This document shows, piece after piece, positions 51,488-59,458 of a stretch of DNA of 64,000 nucleotides. The translations under genes and the position numbers were made by a program. This stretch comes from Phytohabitans sp036906915 (lineage in GTDB: Bacteria > Actinomycetota > Actinomycetes > Mycobacteriales > Micromonosporaceae): assembly GCF_036906915.1 (NCBI RefSeq), contig NZ_JBAKHX010000040.1:4738-68737 (forward strand). The letters are read 5' to 3'. The notes under the pieces are model-generated. The model made no database searches, was not told the DNA's origin, and saw only the letters and a program-made list of their open reading frames with translations. How positions within the stretch are numbered: the first letter of the stretch is position 1; each line of letters begins with the position of its first letter.

Positions 51488-52213
51488 TCATGCGAGCGCC
51501 GCCTGCTGGATCGCGGCTAGCTCGCGGCAGCCCGCCACGCCCAGGTCGAGCAGCGTATCGAGCTGTGCCCGATCGAACACACCGGACTCGCCCGTGCCCT
51601 GCACCTCGACGAAGTCACCCGCGCCGGTGCAGACGATGTTCATGTCGACGTCGGCGGTCACGTCTTCCTCGTAGCAGAGGTCGAGCCGCGGCTCACCCTT
51701 GATGATCCCGACGCTCACCGCTGCCACCGACCGGTGCACCGCGTCGCCCGGCTTGCCGGCCAGCAGGCCCTGCTTCGCCATCCAGGTGACCGCGTCGTGC
51801 AGCGCGGCGTACGCCCCGGTGATCGCGGCGGTGCGGGTGCCACCGTCCGCCTGGAGCACGTCGCAGTCCAGCACGACGGAGTTTTCGCCGAACGCCTTCA
51901 GGTCGATGCACGCCCGCAGGCTGCGGCCGATCAGACGGGAGATCTCGTGCGTGCGGCCACCCACGCGTCCCTTGATGCTCTCCCTGTCGGAGCGGGTCGT
52001 CGTGGCGCGCGGCAGCATGCTGTATTCCGCGGTCACCCAGCCCAGACCCGAACCCTTGCGCCAGCGGGGCACGCCCTCGGTGACACTCGCCGTACACAGC
52101 ACTCTGGTGGCGCCGAACTCCACCAGGACCGAGCCTTCGGGGTGCACGCTCCACTGCCGGGTCAGCGTCACCGGACGCAGTTGGTCGGGCTGCCGCCCAT
52201 CAGGTCGTCCCAT
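51488..52213 (-). CDS. rph: Ribonuclease PH
   Basis: A 241-residue phosphorolytic 3'-5' exoribonuclease that trims tRNA 3' ends. Signatures are GRPDGRQPDQLRPV, VEFGATRVLCTASVTEGVPRW, AEYSMLPRATTTRSDRE, GRTHEISRLIGRSLRACIDL, VLDCDVLQADGGTRTAAITGA and DLCYEEDVTADVDMN. The sequence is complete. It is the first gene of the rph-rdgB unit. Confidence 0.96.
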   Translation of the reverse strand: MGRPDGRQPDQLRPVTLTRQWSVHPEGSVLVEFGATRVLCTASVTEGVPRWRKGSGLGWVTAEYSMLPRATTTRSDRESIKGRVGGRTHEISRLIGRSLRACIDLKAFGENSVVLDCDVLQADGGTRTAAITGAYAALHDAVTWMAKQGLLAGKPGDAVHRSVAAVSVGIIKGEPRLDLCYEEDVTADVDMNIVCTGAGDFVEVQGTGESGVFDRAQLDTLLDLGVAGCRELAAIQQAALA

Positions 52214-52354
52214 GCCGCCACCCTATGCGGCCCTCGACCCACCCCGCCTGCTACCCCGCCGTTAGCCACGATGGCGGCACGCTGGCGAGCCTCTCGTTAC
52301 GGCCGCTCCGGGTTCGGAGGCGGTTGGCGAGCCGCACGATCTTGCGGGGTGCGT

Positions 52355-53497
52355 TCATGCCGCGACCGGGACCTGGGTCGGTACCCCTGGCCCGGACAGC
52401 ACCGCGCGGTAGTGGGCGATGAGCTCGTCGCCAATGGCCGCCCAGGAGCGCGTGGCGACCTCGGCGCGCGCGGCACTGCCGTACCGCTGCCGCAGCTCGG
52501 GGTTCGCGACCAGCTCGGCTACGGCGGCGGCGAGCGCGGCACCGTCACCGGGTGGCACGAGCGAGCCGGTCAGACCTGGGGTGACCAGGTCAATCGGTCC
52601 GCCCGAAGCCGGTGCGACGACCGGCAGCCCGCTGGCGAGCGCCTCCTGCACGGTCTGCCCGAACGTCTCGTACGGTCCCGTGTGCGCGAAGACGTCCAGG
52701 CTCGCGTAGAGCCGGGCGAGCTGCGCGCCGTGGCGGGCGCCGAGAAACAGCGCGCCCGGCAGCGCCTTCTCCACGTCGCGGCGGGCCGGCCCGTCCCCGA
52801 TCACCACGACGCGTACCCCGGGCAGCTTGCAGGTCTCCGCGAGCAGATCCACGCGCTTCTCGGCGGCCAGCCGGCCCACGTACCCGACCAGCACCTCGCC
52901 GTTCGGAGCCAGCGCCCGGCGTACCAGCTCATGGCGCCTGGCCGGCGCGAACCGCTCGGTGTCGACGCCACGCCGCCAGAGCCACACGCGCTGTACCCCG
53001 TGCCCGACCAGGTCGGCGGCCGCACGGGTGGATGGCGCCAGGGTGCGGTCGGCGCCGTTGTGGATCGTGCGCAGCCACCGCCACGCGGTGGCCGCCCCCC
53101 AGCCGAGGTACGTGCGGGCGTAGCTGGCGACGTCCGTCTGATACACGGCCACGGACGGCAGTTGGTGCTGGCCCGCGAGCGCCACGCCACGCGCGCCAAG
53201 CAGGAACGGGCTGGCCAGGTGGACGATGTCCGGCGCGTGTGAGATCAGCGCGTCGGCGAGCCGAGGGCTGGGCAGCCCGAGGCGGAGGCCCCGGTAGCGC
53301 GGCATCGGCATGCTCGGCACCCGGACGACCGGGTACGGGTGGGCACCGGTTACGCCGCGCGCCGAAGAAGCCGGCGCGGGAGCGATGACCATCGGTGTGT
53401 GACCGGCGTCGACCAGGTGCTCGGCGATGCGGATGACGGAGTGCGCGACGCCGTTGACGTCCGGGGGGAACGACTCCGTGATGATCGCGATACGCAT
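52355..53497 (-). CDS. GT4-family mannosyltransferase-like protein (MgtA/PimB type)
   Basis: A 380-residue glycosyltransferase of the GT-B fold. The N-terminal domain starts IAIITESFPPDVNGVAHSV, with ISHAPDIVHLASPFLLG and YQTDVASYARTYLG. The linker and C-terminal donor domain contain LAPSTRAAADLVGHGV, GVDTERFAP, LVGYVGRLAAEKRVDLL and the EX7E motif region PYETFGQTVQEALASGLPVV. This matches GDP-mannose-dependent alpha-mannosyltransferases of actinobacteria that build lipoglycan or menaquinone-related glycolipids. The acceptor is unproven. It lies between the rph and MBL genes, an insertion compared with M. tuberculosis. Confidence 0.88.
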   Translation of the reverse strand: MRIAIITESFPPDVNGVAHSVIRIAEHLVDAGHTPMVIAPAPASSARGVTGAHPYPVVRVPSMPMPRYRGLRLGLPSPRLADALISHAPDIVHLASPFLLGARGVALAGQHQLPSVAVYQTDVASYARTYLGWGAATAWRWLRTIHNGADRTLAPSTRAAADLVGHGVQRVWLWRRGVDTERFAPARRHELVRRALAPNGEVLVGYVGRLAAEKRVDLLAETCKLPGVRVVVIGDGPARRDVEKALPGALFLGARHGAQLARLYASLDVFAHTGPYETFGQTVQEALASGLPVVAPASGGPIDLVTPGLTGSLVPPGDGAALAAAVAELVANPELRQRYGSAARAEVATRSWAAIGDELIAHYRAVLSGPGVPTQVPVAA

Positions 53498-53572
53498 GCG
53501 CCCACCGTGAGGGCGGTGCAGGTGCGGCAGGCTACGCCCGGCTGACGCATCGGCGAACAGTGGCGCACAAAT

Positions 53573-54319
53573 TCAGACCTCGTACCGGGCTCCAGGCCTG
53601 ACGATCTCGATCGGCCCCGAAAAGGCCCCTGACGCGGCATCCCACGTGTCGGCCTCGCTGCCCCACGCGGCCACCAGGTGGGTGAGCAGCAGCTGGCCGA
53701 CGCCGGCCTTGGTCGCCACCTCGCCCGCCTCGCGGCCGGTGAGGTGCAGGTCAGGTGGGTTGTCGGCGCCGTCGATGTAGCTCGCTTCGCAGAGGAACAG
53801 GTCCGCGCCCATGGCCAGGCGCACCAGCGCGTCGCACGGCGCGGTGTCCGACGAGTACGTGAGCACGCGGCCGTTGGACTCCAGGCGCACACCGTAGGTC
53901 TCGACGGGGTGATTGACGCGGTCGACGGTCACCGTGAACGGGCCGATCGGGAACGTGCCCGGCTGCAGCCCGTAGAACGTGTACACGTCGTCGACCGGGC
54001 CCTCTTCCTGGCTGTACGCCGCGGCGATGCGGTCCGGCGCGCCAGCCGGCGCGTACACCGGCAGGGCCGGCAGGGGACCGCTCGGGTTGTACCGCCGCAC
54101 GACGACGTATGTGCAGGCGTCCAGCATGTGGTCACAGTGCAGGTGCGTCAGCAGGATCGCGTCCACGGCGCGCAGCCCCGCGTACCGCTGGAGGGCCGAC
54201 AACGAACCGGAGCCGAAGTCGATCAGCAGCCGGAACCCGTCCTCCTCGACGAGGTAGGCCGAGCAGGCCGATTCAGGCCCCGGAAAACTACCGGCACAGC
54301 CGAGCACAGTCAGTCGCAT
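53573..54319 (-). CDS. Metallo-beta-lactamase-fold hydrolase, Rv1339-like
   Basis: A 248-residue enzyme. The zinc motif is THLHCDHMLD (about 58-67), with NHPVETYGVR (near 135), YSSDTAPCDALVRLA and a late LLLTHLVAAWG. Its start (LTVLGCAGSFPGPESACSAYLVE-like) and position near rph match Rv1339 of M. tuberculosis, described as an atypical class II cyclic AMP phosphodiesterase. Hydrolysis of a cyclic nucleotide or other phosphoester is therefore likely. ATG 54319 is the first good start. Confidence 0.87.
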   Translation of the reverse strand: MRLTVLGCAGSFPGPESACSAYLVEEDGFRLLIDFGSGSLSALQRYAGLRAVDAILLTHLHCDHMLDACTYVVVRRYNPSGPLPALPVYAPAGAPDRIAAAYSQEEGPVDDVYTFYGLQPGTFPIGPFTVTVDRVNHPVETYGVRLESNGRVLTYSSDTAPCDALVRLAMGADLFLCEASYIDGADNPPDLHLTGREAGEVATKAGVGQLLLTHLVAAWGSEADTWDAASGAFSGPIEIVRPGARYEV

Positions 54320-54581
54320 CCAGTAGCCCCGAAATCACCCACTGCGATCGACAGTCGCTCGCCGGCGCGACCGAAGATCCGTGCCGACCTGTCTGCCACG
54401 GTGCGCAGCCTACGCCGTGACCTGCTCCCGACAGAAAGAACCGCACCAACATGTCGGCAAGGCGACATGATCCGTGGGAATGGTGCGTTCTGCGAGACAA
54501 GCGAGGTCCACCGTTACGAGGAGTGACACACGACAGTTGCACATAGTGAAGTAACCACACAAGACGAAGGGCGGCGCCGGC

Positions 54582-54989
54582 GTGAGCGAAGCCGAAGAGA
54601 TGTCTCTGGCCGAAGGGCTCGGTCTCCGGATCCAGCGCGACGAGGTACGCGAGCCCAGCCCCACCCCGACCGGCATGGCCCGGATCTTCCGGCTGCCCGG
54701 TTGGGACGATCCGGCGCCGCCGACCACCCGGCTCGCGGCGATGTGCGGATGGGCGGCGGTGCTGGGGCTCGTCGGCCTGGCGATCGCGATCCGGGGGTTC
54801 TTCGCTGTGCTGGGTGGCAGCGTTCCCGCCTGGTACGAGCCCGCGATGGCAGCCGTCGGGGTGACCGGCATCGGGCTGACGGTGGGCGCTTTCATGTCAG
54901 TCCAGCGCCGCCTGCTCCCCTGGCTGATGCTCGCGGCCGCGACGATCCCCTTGATCGCCGCCGTGATCCTGACCGTCCGCACCCTCTAG
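54582..54989 (+). CDS. Small three-helix membrane protein
   Basis: A 135-residue protein starting at GTG 54582. A soluble N-terminus of about 48 residues is followed by three hydrophobic helices (AAMCGWAAVLGLVGLAIAI, MAAVGVTGIGLTVGAFM, LLPWLMLAAATIPLIAAVIL). No family is recognised. It lies on the opposite strand to its neighbours, between cysM and the Rv1339-like gene, where rhomboid and murI are found in M. tuberculosis. Confidence 0.7.
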   Translation: MSEAEEMSLAEGLGLRIQRDEVREPSPTPTGMARIFRLPGWDDPAPPTTRLAAMCGWAAVLGLVGLAIAIRGFFAVLGGSVPAWYEPAMAAVGVTGIGLTVGAFMSVQRRLLPWLMLAAATIPLIAAVILTVRTL

Positions 54990-55014
54990 CGGTACGAGGG
55001 CGGCGGCCGCCGCC

Positions 55015-55980
55015 CTAGGCCCAGAGTTGGCCTTCCAACGCGTCCTCGGCCTCGGCCAGCGTGCCGCCGTAGGCGCCCGTGGACAGGTACTTCCAGCCGC
55101 CGTCGGCGACGATGAACGCCACGTCGGCCCGCCGGCCCGCCTTGACCGCCTCGTGCGCGACCGCCAGCGCGGCGTGCAGCACCGCTCCCGTCGAGAACCC
55201 GACAAAGATCCCTTCGACCTCGACGAGCTGCCGCGTGCGTAGCACCGCGTCGCGGGTGCCGACCGAGAACCGCCGGCTCAGCACGCTCGCGTCGTACAGC
55301 TCCGGCACGTAACCCTCGTCGATGTTGCGCAGGCCGTACACCAGCTCGCCGTAGCGCGGCTCGGCCGCCACGATCTCGATGCCCTCGACCTTTTCCCGCA
55401 GGTACCGTCCGGTGCCCATGAGCGTGCCGGTGGTGCCGAGCCCGCCGACGAAGTGGGTGATCGTGGGCAGGTCGCGCAGCAGCTCGGGCCCGGTGGTCTC
55501 GTAGTGGGCGCGGGCGTTCGCCTCGTTGCCGTACTGGAAGAGCATGACCCAGTCGGGGTGCTCGGCCGCGATCTGCTTGGCCGTGGCGACCGCCTGGTTG
55601 GATCCGCCCGCCGCCGGCGAGAAGATGATCTCCGCGCCGTACATGCGGAGGAGTTGGACGCGCTCGGTCGACACGTTTTCCGGCATCACGCACACCAACC
55701 GGTATCCGCGTAGCTTCGCCGCCATGGCGAGCGAGATGCCGGTGTTGCCGCTGGTGGGCTCGAGGATCGTGTCGCCGGGCCGGAGCCGGCCGGCCTCCTC
55801 GGCGGCCCGGACCATGAACAGTGCGGCCCGGTCCTTGACCGAACCGGTCGGGTTGCGATCTTCGAGCTTGGCCCACAGCCGCACCGGCGGCGCCCCTTCG
55901 GGCACCACCGGTGACAGGCGTGGCAGACCGACGAGCGGCGTGTTGCCGCACGCGTCAAGCAGGCTTTCGTACCGCGCCAT
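55015..55980 (-). CDS. cysM: O-phosphoserine sulfhydrylase (cysteine synthase)
   Basis: A 321-residue PLP enzyme that makes cysteine from O-phosphoserine and the sulfur carrier CysO thiocarboxylate. PLP binds Lys49 (NPTGSVKDRA). PTSGNTGISLAM is the substrate loop, and GGLGTTGTLMG binds phosphate. Arg218 in ELVYGLRNIDEG corresponds to the Arg that gives phosphoserine preference in M. tuberculosis CysM. The adjacent cysO and mec genes complete the pathway. The start ATG 55980 is 11 bases after cysO. Confidence 0.95.
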   Translation of the reverse strand: MARYESLLDACGNTPLVGLPRLSPVVPEGAPPVRLWAKLEDRNPTGSVKDRAALFMVRAAEEAGRLRPGDTILEPTSGNTGISLAMAAKLRGYRLVCVMPENVSTERVQLLRMYGAEIIFSPAAGGSNQAVATAKQIAAEHPDWVMLFQYGNEANARAHYETTGPELLRDLPTITHFVGGLGTTGTLMGTGRYLREKVEGIEIVAAEPRYGELVYGLRNIDEGYVPELYDASVLSRRFSVGTRDAVLRTRQLVEVEGIFVGFSTGAVLHAALAVAHEAVKAGRRADVAFIVADGGWKYLSTGAYGGTLAEAEDALEGQLWA

Positions 55981-55991
55981 CGCGGCCAGCC

Positions 55992-56312
55992 CTACAGGCG
56001 GTTGCCGAGCATCGCGGCGGCCGCGGCGAAGCCGAAGGCGCCGCCGGCGACGGCCGGCAGGATGGTGACGGTGTCACCATCGGACAGCTTGGCGTCCAGC
56101 GCGCCCAGGAAGCGGACGTCTTCGTCATTGACGTAGACGTTGACGAAACGGTGCAGACCACCCTCGGGCGTCACAAGGCGCCCGCGCAGGCCGTTGTACT
56201 TGGCGTCCAGATCGGACAGCAGATCGGCGAGCGACTCACCCGCACCCTCGACGGCCTTCGCGCCGCCGGTGTAGTTGCGCAGGATGGTGGGGATGCGAAC
56301 CTCAATGGCCAT
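55992..56312 (-). CDS. cysO: CysO sulfur carrier with C-terminal extension
   Basis: A 106-residue ubiquitin-like sulfur carrier (MoaD/ThiS family) starting MAIEVRIPTILRNYTGG. LHRFVNVYVNDEDVRFLG and TVTILPAVAGG match mycobacterial CysO. In that protein the Gly-Gly is the C-terminus, which is activated to a thiocarboxylate. Here the Gly-Gly is followed by 15 further residues (AFGFAAAAAMLGNRL) before TAG. Trimming by a protease, perhaps the neighbouring Mec, would be needed for function. It is 11 bases upstream of cysM. Confidence 0.92.
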   Translation of the reverse strand: MAIEVRIPTILRNYTGGAKAVEGAGESLADLLSDLDAKYNGLRGRLVTPEGGLHRFVNVYVNDEDVRFLGALDAKLSDGDTVTILPAVAGGAFGFAAAAAMLGNRL

Positions 56313-56366
56313 GACAGAAAAGCTCCTCGGAAAAGATCTCGACAACGGTTCAGGGACGGTGAACGC

Positions 56367-56852
56367 TCAGCGCGAACACTCGTAGTCGACCGTCGTCGGG
56401 CTCTGCCCGAACATGTACGTCTGAACGGCGTGCGGGTCCACGGTCGCATCAACGATCCGGACCGGCTCTTCGGTTACGGCCCCGTCCACGATGCGGAACG
56501 ACCGGATTTCTTCGACGTCTGGCTCGCGGGTGGAGACCAGCACGTAATGAGCGCCGGGCTCGCCAGCGAGCGAGATGTCGGTGCGCGACGGATACGCCTC
56601 GGTGGCGGTGTGCGAGTGATAGATCACAACCGGCTCTTCGTCACGGTCGTCCATCTCGCGCCACACCCGGAGCTGCTCCATCGAGTCGAACCGATAGAAC
56701 GTCGGCGACCGCTCGGCGTTTTCCATGGGGATGTGCCGGAGCGGCTGGTCGCTGCCGGCCGGGCCCGCGATCACACCGCACGCCTCGTCCGGGTGGTCCC
56801 GGCGGGCGTGGGCGATGATCGCGTCAACGATCGCCCGGTCGATGGTCAGCAC
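56367..56852 (-). CDS. mec: CysO-cysteine peptidase (JAMM/MPN+ metalloprotease)
   Basis: A 161-residue zinc peptidase that releases cysteine from the CysO-cysteine adduct. The JAMM motif is complete: Glu in PDEACGVIAG, His-x-His and Ser/Asp in YHSHTATEAYPSRTD. HIPMENAERSPTFYRFD is typical of actinobacterial Mec. GTG 56852 is favoured because GAGGTAGG lies 9 bases upstream and it yields the homologous start. The C-terminus is about 15 residues longer than M. tuberculosis Mec. It is upstream of cysO and cysM in the same operon. Confidence 0.93.
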   Translation of the reverse strand: MLTIDRAIVDAIIAHARRDHPDEACGVIAGPAGSDQPLRHIPMENAERSPTFYRFDSMEQLRVWREMDDRDEEPVVIYHSHTATEAYPSRTDISLAGEPGAHYVLVSTREPDVEEIRSFRIVDGAVTEEPVRIVDATVDPHAVQTYMFGQSPTTVDYECSR

Positions 56853-56992
56853 GACGACCAGCCTACCTCGTGCGGTCGTCAATCCGTGACGAGCTGTGCC
56901 TGGCGCAACAGCGCCGCGGCGGGCGGGCTGGTCGCGCGACCGGCGGAAGGACTCCGCCCGCCGCTGTCGACGTGGAACCCTCCCCCGACGAG

Positions 56993-57499
56993 CTAGCGAG
57001 CCTCGACTAGGGCGTTGAGCAGGGACTCCTGTAGGTAGCCCAGGTAGGCGTAGACGCTGAGCTGGAAGACGCGGCTCGACGTGGGGTCACGAAGGACCGC
57101 GTCGTCCAGCTCCTCGCCGAGGTCGGTGTCGGCCTTGATCTCCAGCCGCACCCCCATCGCGAGCCGGGCGTCGTTGAGCGCCCGCAGCCACGCCTCGGCC
57201 TCCTCGCCGTCGAGCCGGACCTCCCCGCCGCCGTCGCCGGGCAGCACCGCGAGGATCGCGCCGGCCTGGTCGATCTTGCTGGTCTTGAGGTCGCCCTCGG
57301 TGTATCGCCGGAACTCCGCGGAGTTGTGCGGATCTTCCGGGTAGATGTCTGGAAAGAGCCGCTCGACCACCGGATCTTCGTGGTCGAAGCCCTCGCTGAG
57401 CAGGCCGACGACCTCAGACGCGACCTTTCTCAGCACACGCACCTCGTCGGCGGCGAAGGTCGCCACGCAGTGCGTGCCATGCCGGCGGAACATGCTCAC
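56993..57499 (-). CDS. DUF2017 family protein
   Basis: A 168-residue protein homologous to the conserved actinobacterial DUF2017 family (Rv1332 in M. tuberculosis), whose function is unknown. Typical segments are RVLRKVASEVVGLLSEG, DPVVERLFPDIYPEDPHNSAEFRRYTEGDL (about 35-70) and the C-terminal VYAYLGYLQESLLNAL. AAGGGG sits just before GTG 57499, and ATG 57493 is possible. It starts 10 bases after clpS, so the two are probably cotranscribed. Confidence 0.9.
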   Translation of the reverse strand: MSMFRRHGTHCVATFAADEVRVLRKVASEVVGLLSEGFDHEDPVVERLFPDIYPEDPHNSAEFRRYTEGDLKTSKIDQAGAILAVLPGDGGGEVRLDGEEAEAWLRALNDARLAMGVRLEIKADTDLGEELDDAVLRDPTSSRVFQLSVYAYLGYLQESLLNALVEAR

Positions 57500-57509
57500 A
57501 AAAGCCCCT

Positions 57510-57800
57510 TCAGGCCTTGTCGACGGTGGCCCACAACCCGTACGCGTGCAGCTGCGACGCGTCGTGCTCCATGCGCTCGCGGGCACCGCTGGACACCACG
57601 GCCTTGCCCTTGTGGTGCACATCCAGCATCAGCTTCTCGGCCTTGTCGCGGCTGTAGCCGAACAGTTTCTGAAAGACCCACGTTACATAGGACATCAGGT
57701 TGACCGGGTCGTCCCAGACGATCGTCACCCATGCCCGGTCCGCGACCGGCACCTCGTCAGTGCCCGGGGTCTCGACCGGTGCAACCTGTGGAGCTGCCAT
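57510..57800 (-). CDS. clpS: ATP-dependent Clp protease adaptor
   Basis: A 96-residue adaptor that delivers N-degron substrates to ClpA/ClpC-type AAA+ unfoldases. After a short flexible N-terminus (AAPQVAPVETPGTDE), the core shows WVTIVWDDPVNLMSYVTWVF, with the Asp-Asp/Asn pair that recognises the N-terminal residue, GYSRDKAEKLMLDVHHKGKA and a C-terminal helix. ATG 57800 is likely, although ATG 57809 is possible. The clpS-DUF2017 order is the same as in M. tuberculosis. Confidence 0.93.
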   Translation of the reverse strand: MAAPQVAPVETPGTDEVPVADRAWVTIVWDDPVNLMSYVTWVFQKLFGYSRDKAEKLMLDVHHKGKAVVSSGARERMEHDASQLHAYGLWATVDKA

Positions 57801-57881
57801 GCCCACCATCGTGCCACCGGTTTCGGGCAATCGAGGAACCATACGACTACCGGTATGCCCTGTCGTGCTCCGAATCTCTGA

Positions 57882-59270
57882 TTAGATCAGCAAGATCCCG
57901 TGGTCGATCGCCTCGGCGATCACGCCACCGAGCGACCGATGCAGCATCTCGAATCGGCGCGACACCTCTTTGAGCAGATCCAGCTCGACCCCCCGGATGG
58001 CGTGCTGCAGCCAGCTACGGGCACGGTTGGGGTCGGAGTTCACCGGACTGCGCCAGTGTTGATAGCAGGCACCTGACAGGCCGAGCCCAAGCGGCGGGAG
58101 CACCGCCCACCCCGGGTCGGTGTCATACGCCGCCAGCGCGGTCACCGCGCCACCACCTGTCACGGCGGCCACGCCGGCGGTACTCGTGATGAGCAGGACC
58201 CGCTCCAGCTCGCCGCCGTCGTCGCTGTAGTCGGCGAACCCGCGGCGGACCGCGATCGTGACCCGGCGGCGGACGCCGGCCACCGGCGGCTCACCCAGCA
58301 CTAGCGTGAGCATCTCGTCGAGGACGCGGTCGGCGGCCGCGTCGCACTCGGCCACCGTGCGCAGCGACAGCGCGTGCATCTCCCGGTCGAGCGCGGCCGG
58401 AAGGCCCTCGCACCCGGTGCCGAAGACGATGTCGTGCACGCAACGCAGGTGGACGTTGGCCAGCTCGATCGCCAGCCGCTGCCGGACCAGCCGGGCGGCG
58501 CTGCGACACATCCGGTCGAGCCGCGCGGCCCAGTCGGACTCGTGCGCGCTCGACCCGACCGCGATGCGCCCCTCCGCACCGGGCAGCACCGGGGGGTTGA
58601 TGCTCGCCCGATGGAGGCCCTCGACGCCGGCCCACGCCACCAAGGCGCGGCGCAGGTAGGCCGGCTCGGCGTCGCCGGTGAACCACGACGCGCCCTCGAA
58701 CTCGGGCAGGCGCTCGCGCGCGGCATCCACCTCGCTGGTCGGGCCATCGACCGCGAAGAACAGCGCCGCCGGCAGCTCAGCGGCGACCGCGAGCAGATCG
58801 CGCTCGGCGCGCTCCGGCAGCTGGTCGCCCAGCGCGTACACCAGCGCGCCGCCGCGCCGCACCACGTCGAGCAGGACGCGGTTACCGGCAACTCCGAGGG
58901 TACGCAGGTCGGGACCCTCGATCAGCGAGAAATGCCGCAGTAACGGCTCGGACCCGCCCACCTCGATCCGGCGCGGTGGCCGGGCCGGCACGGCGTTGCC
59001 GCTCGACGGCTCGAAGGGGTACGGCTGGGGCTGGCGGGCGCCTGGCAGATAGGCGCGCGCCTCGCCGGCCTTGCCCGGGCGCACCACGAGGTAGCTGCCG
59101 GTCGGGGTGGCGAGGACTGGACCGTCACGTCCCAGCAAGGCGCCGATGAGCCGGCCGCGCCAAGGGCCCACGACGACGACCGCGGTCGGCTCGTCGGGCA
59201 GGGGCTCAATCAGTGTCGCGCGCATCTGAATCTTGCGCCGTCGCCGCACCTCTCCCGTTGTCGCAGACAT
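57882..59270 (-). CDS. Degenerate GTPase-like protein of unknown function
   Basis: A protein of about 462 residues (ATG 59270, with GTG 59273 eight bases after GGAGG). The first 220 residues resemble the outline of a dynamin-like GTPase (MRATLIEPLPDEPTAVVVVG, FSLIEGPDLRTLGVAGNRVL, RRGGALVYALGD, LPAALFFAVDGPTSEVDAAR). However, the P-loop GxxxxGKS and the DxxG and NKxD motifs are not seen. The rest is helical (SAARLVRQRLAIELANVHLR) with a Gly/Ala-rich hydrophobic segment near residue 385. It may be a GTPase relative that lost nucleotide binding. No family can be named with certainty. Confidence 0.65.
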   Translation of the reverse strand: MSATTGEVRRRRKIQMRATLIEPLPDEPTAVVVVGPWRGRLIGALLGRDGPVLATPTGSYLVVRPGKAGEARAYLPGARQPQPYPFEPSSGNAVPARPPRRIEVGGSEPLLRHFSLIEGPDLRTLGVAGNRVLLDVVRRGGALVYALGDQLPERAERDLLAVAAELPAALFFAVDGPTSEVDAARERLPEFEGASWFTGDAEPAYLRRALVAWAGVEGLHRASINPPVLPGAEGRIAVGSSAHESDWAARLDRMCRSAARLVRQRLAIELANVHLRCVHDIVFGTGCEGLPAALDREMHALSLRTVAECDAAADRVLDEMLTLVLGEPPVAGVRRRVTIAVRRGFADYSDDGGELERVLLITSTAGVAAVTGGGAVTALAAYDTDPGWAVLPPLGLGLSGACYQHWRSPVNSDPNRARSWLQHAIRGVELDLLKEVSRRFEMLHRSLGGVIAEAIDHGILLI

Positions 59271-59458
59271 CACCGTCTGGGCCTCCAACTGTGCGTGCGG
59301 CCCACCATTCGTACCGTTACCGTGCCGGGCCATCGAACCGTACGGGAGCGGTTACCGAACGCGACAGGAGGACGACTACTCAGCGCCGACCACTCCGCTA
59401 CTCAACTTCCACCGTTAGGCGGTCAGCGGGCTGCGGCGCCCGTCGATATCCTGACCCG

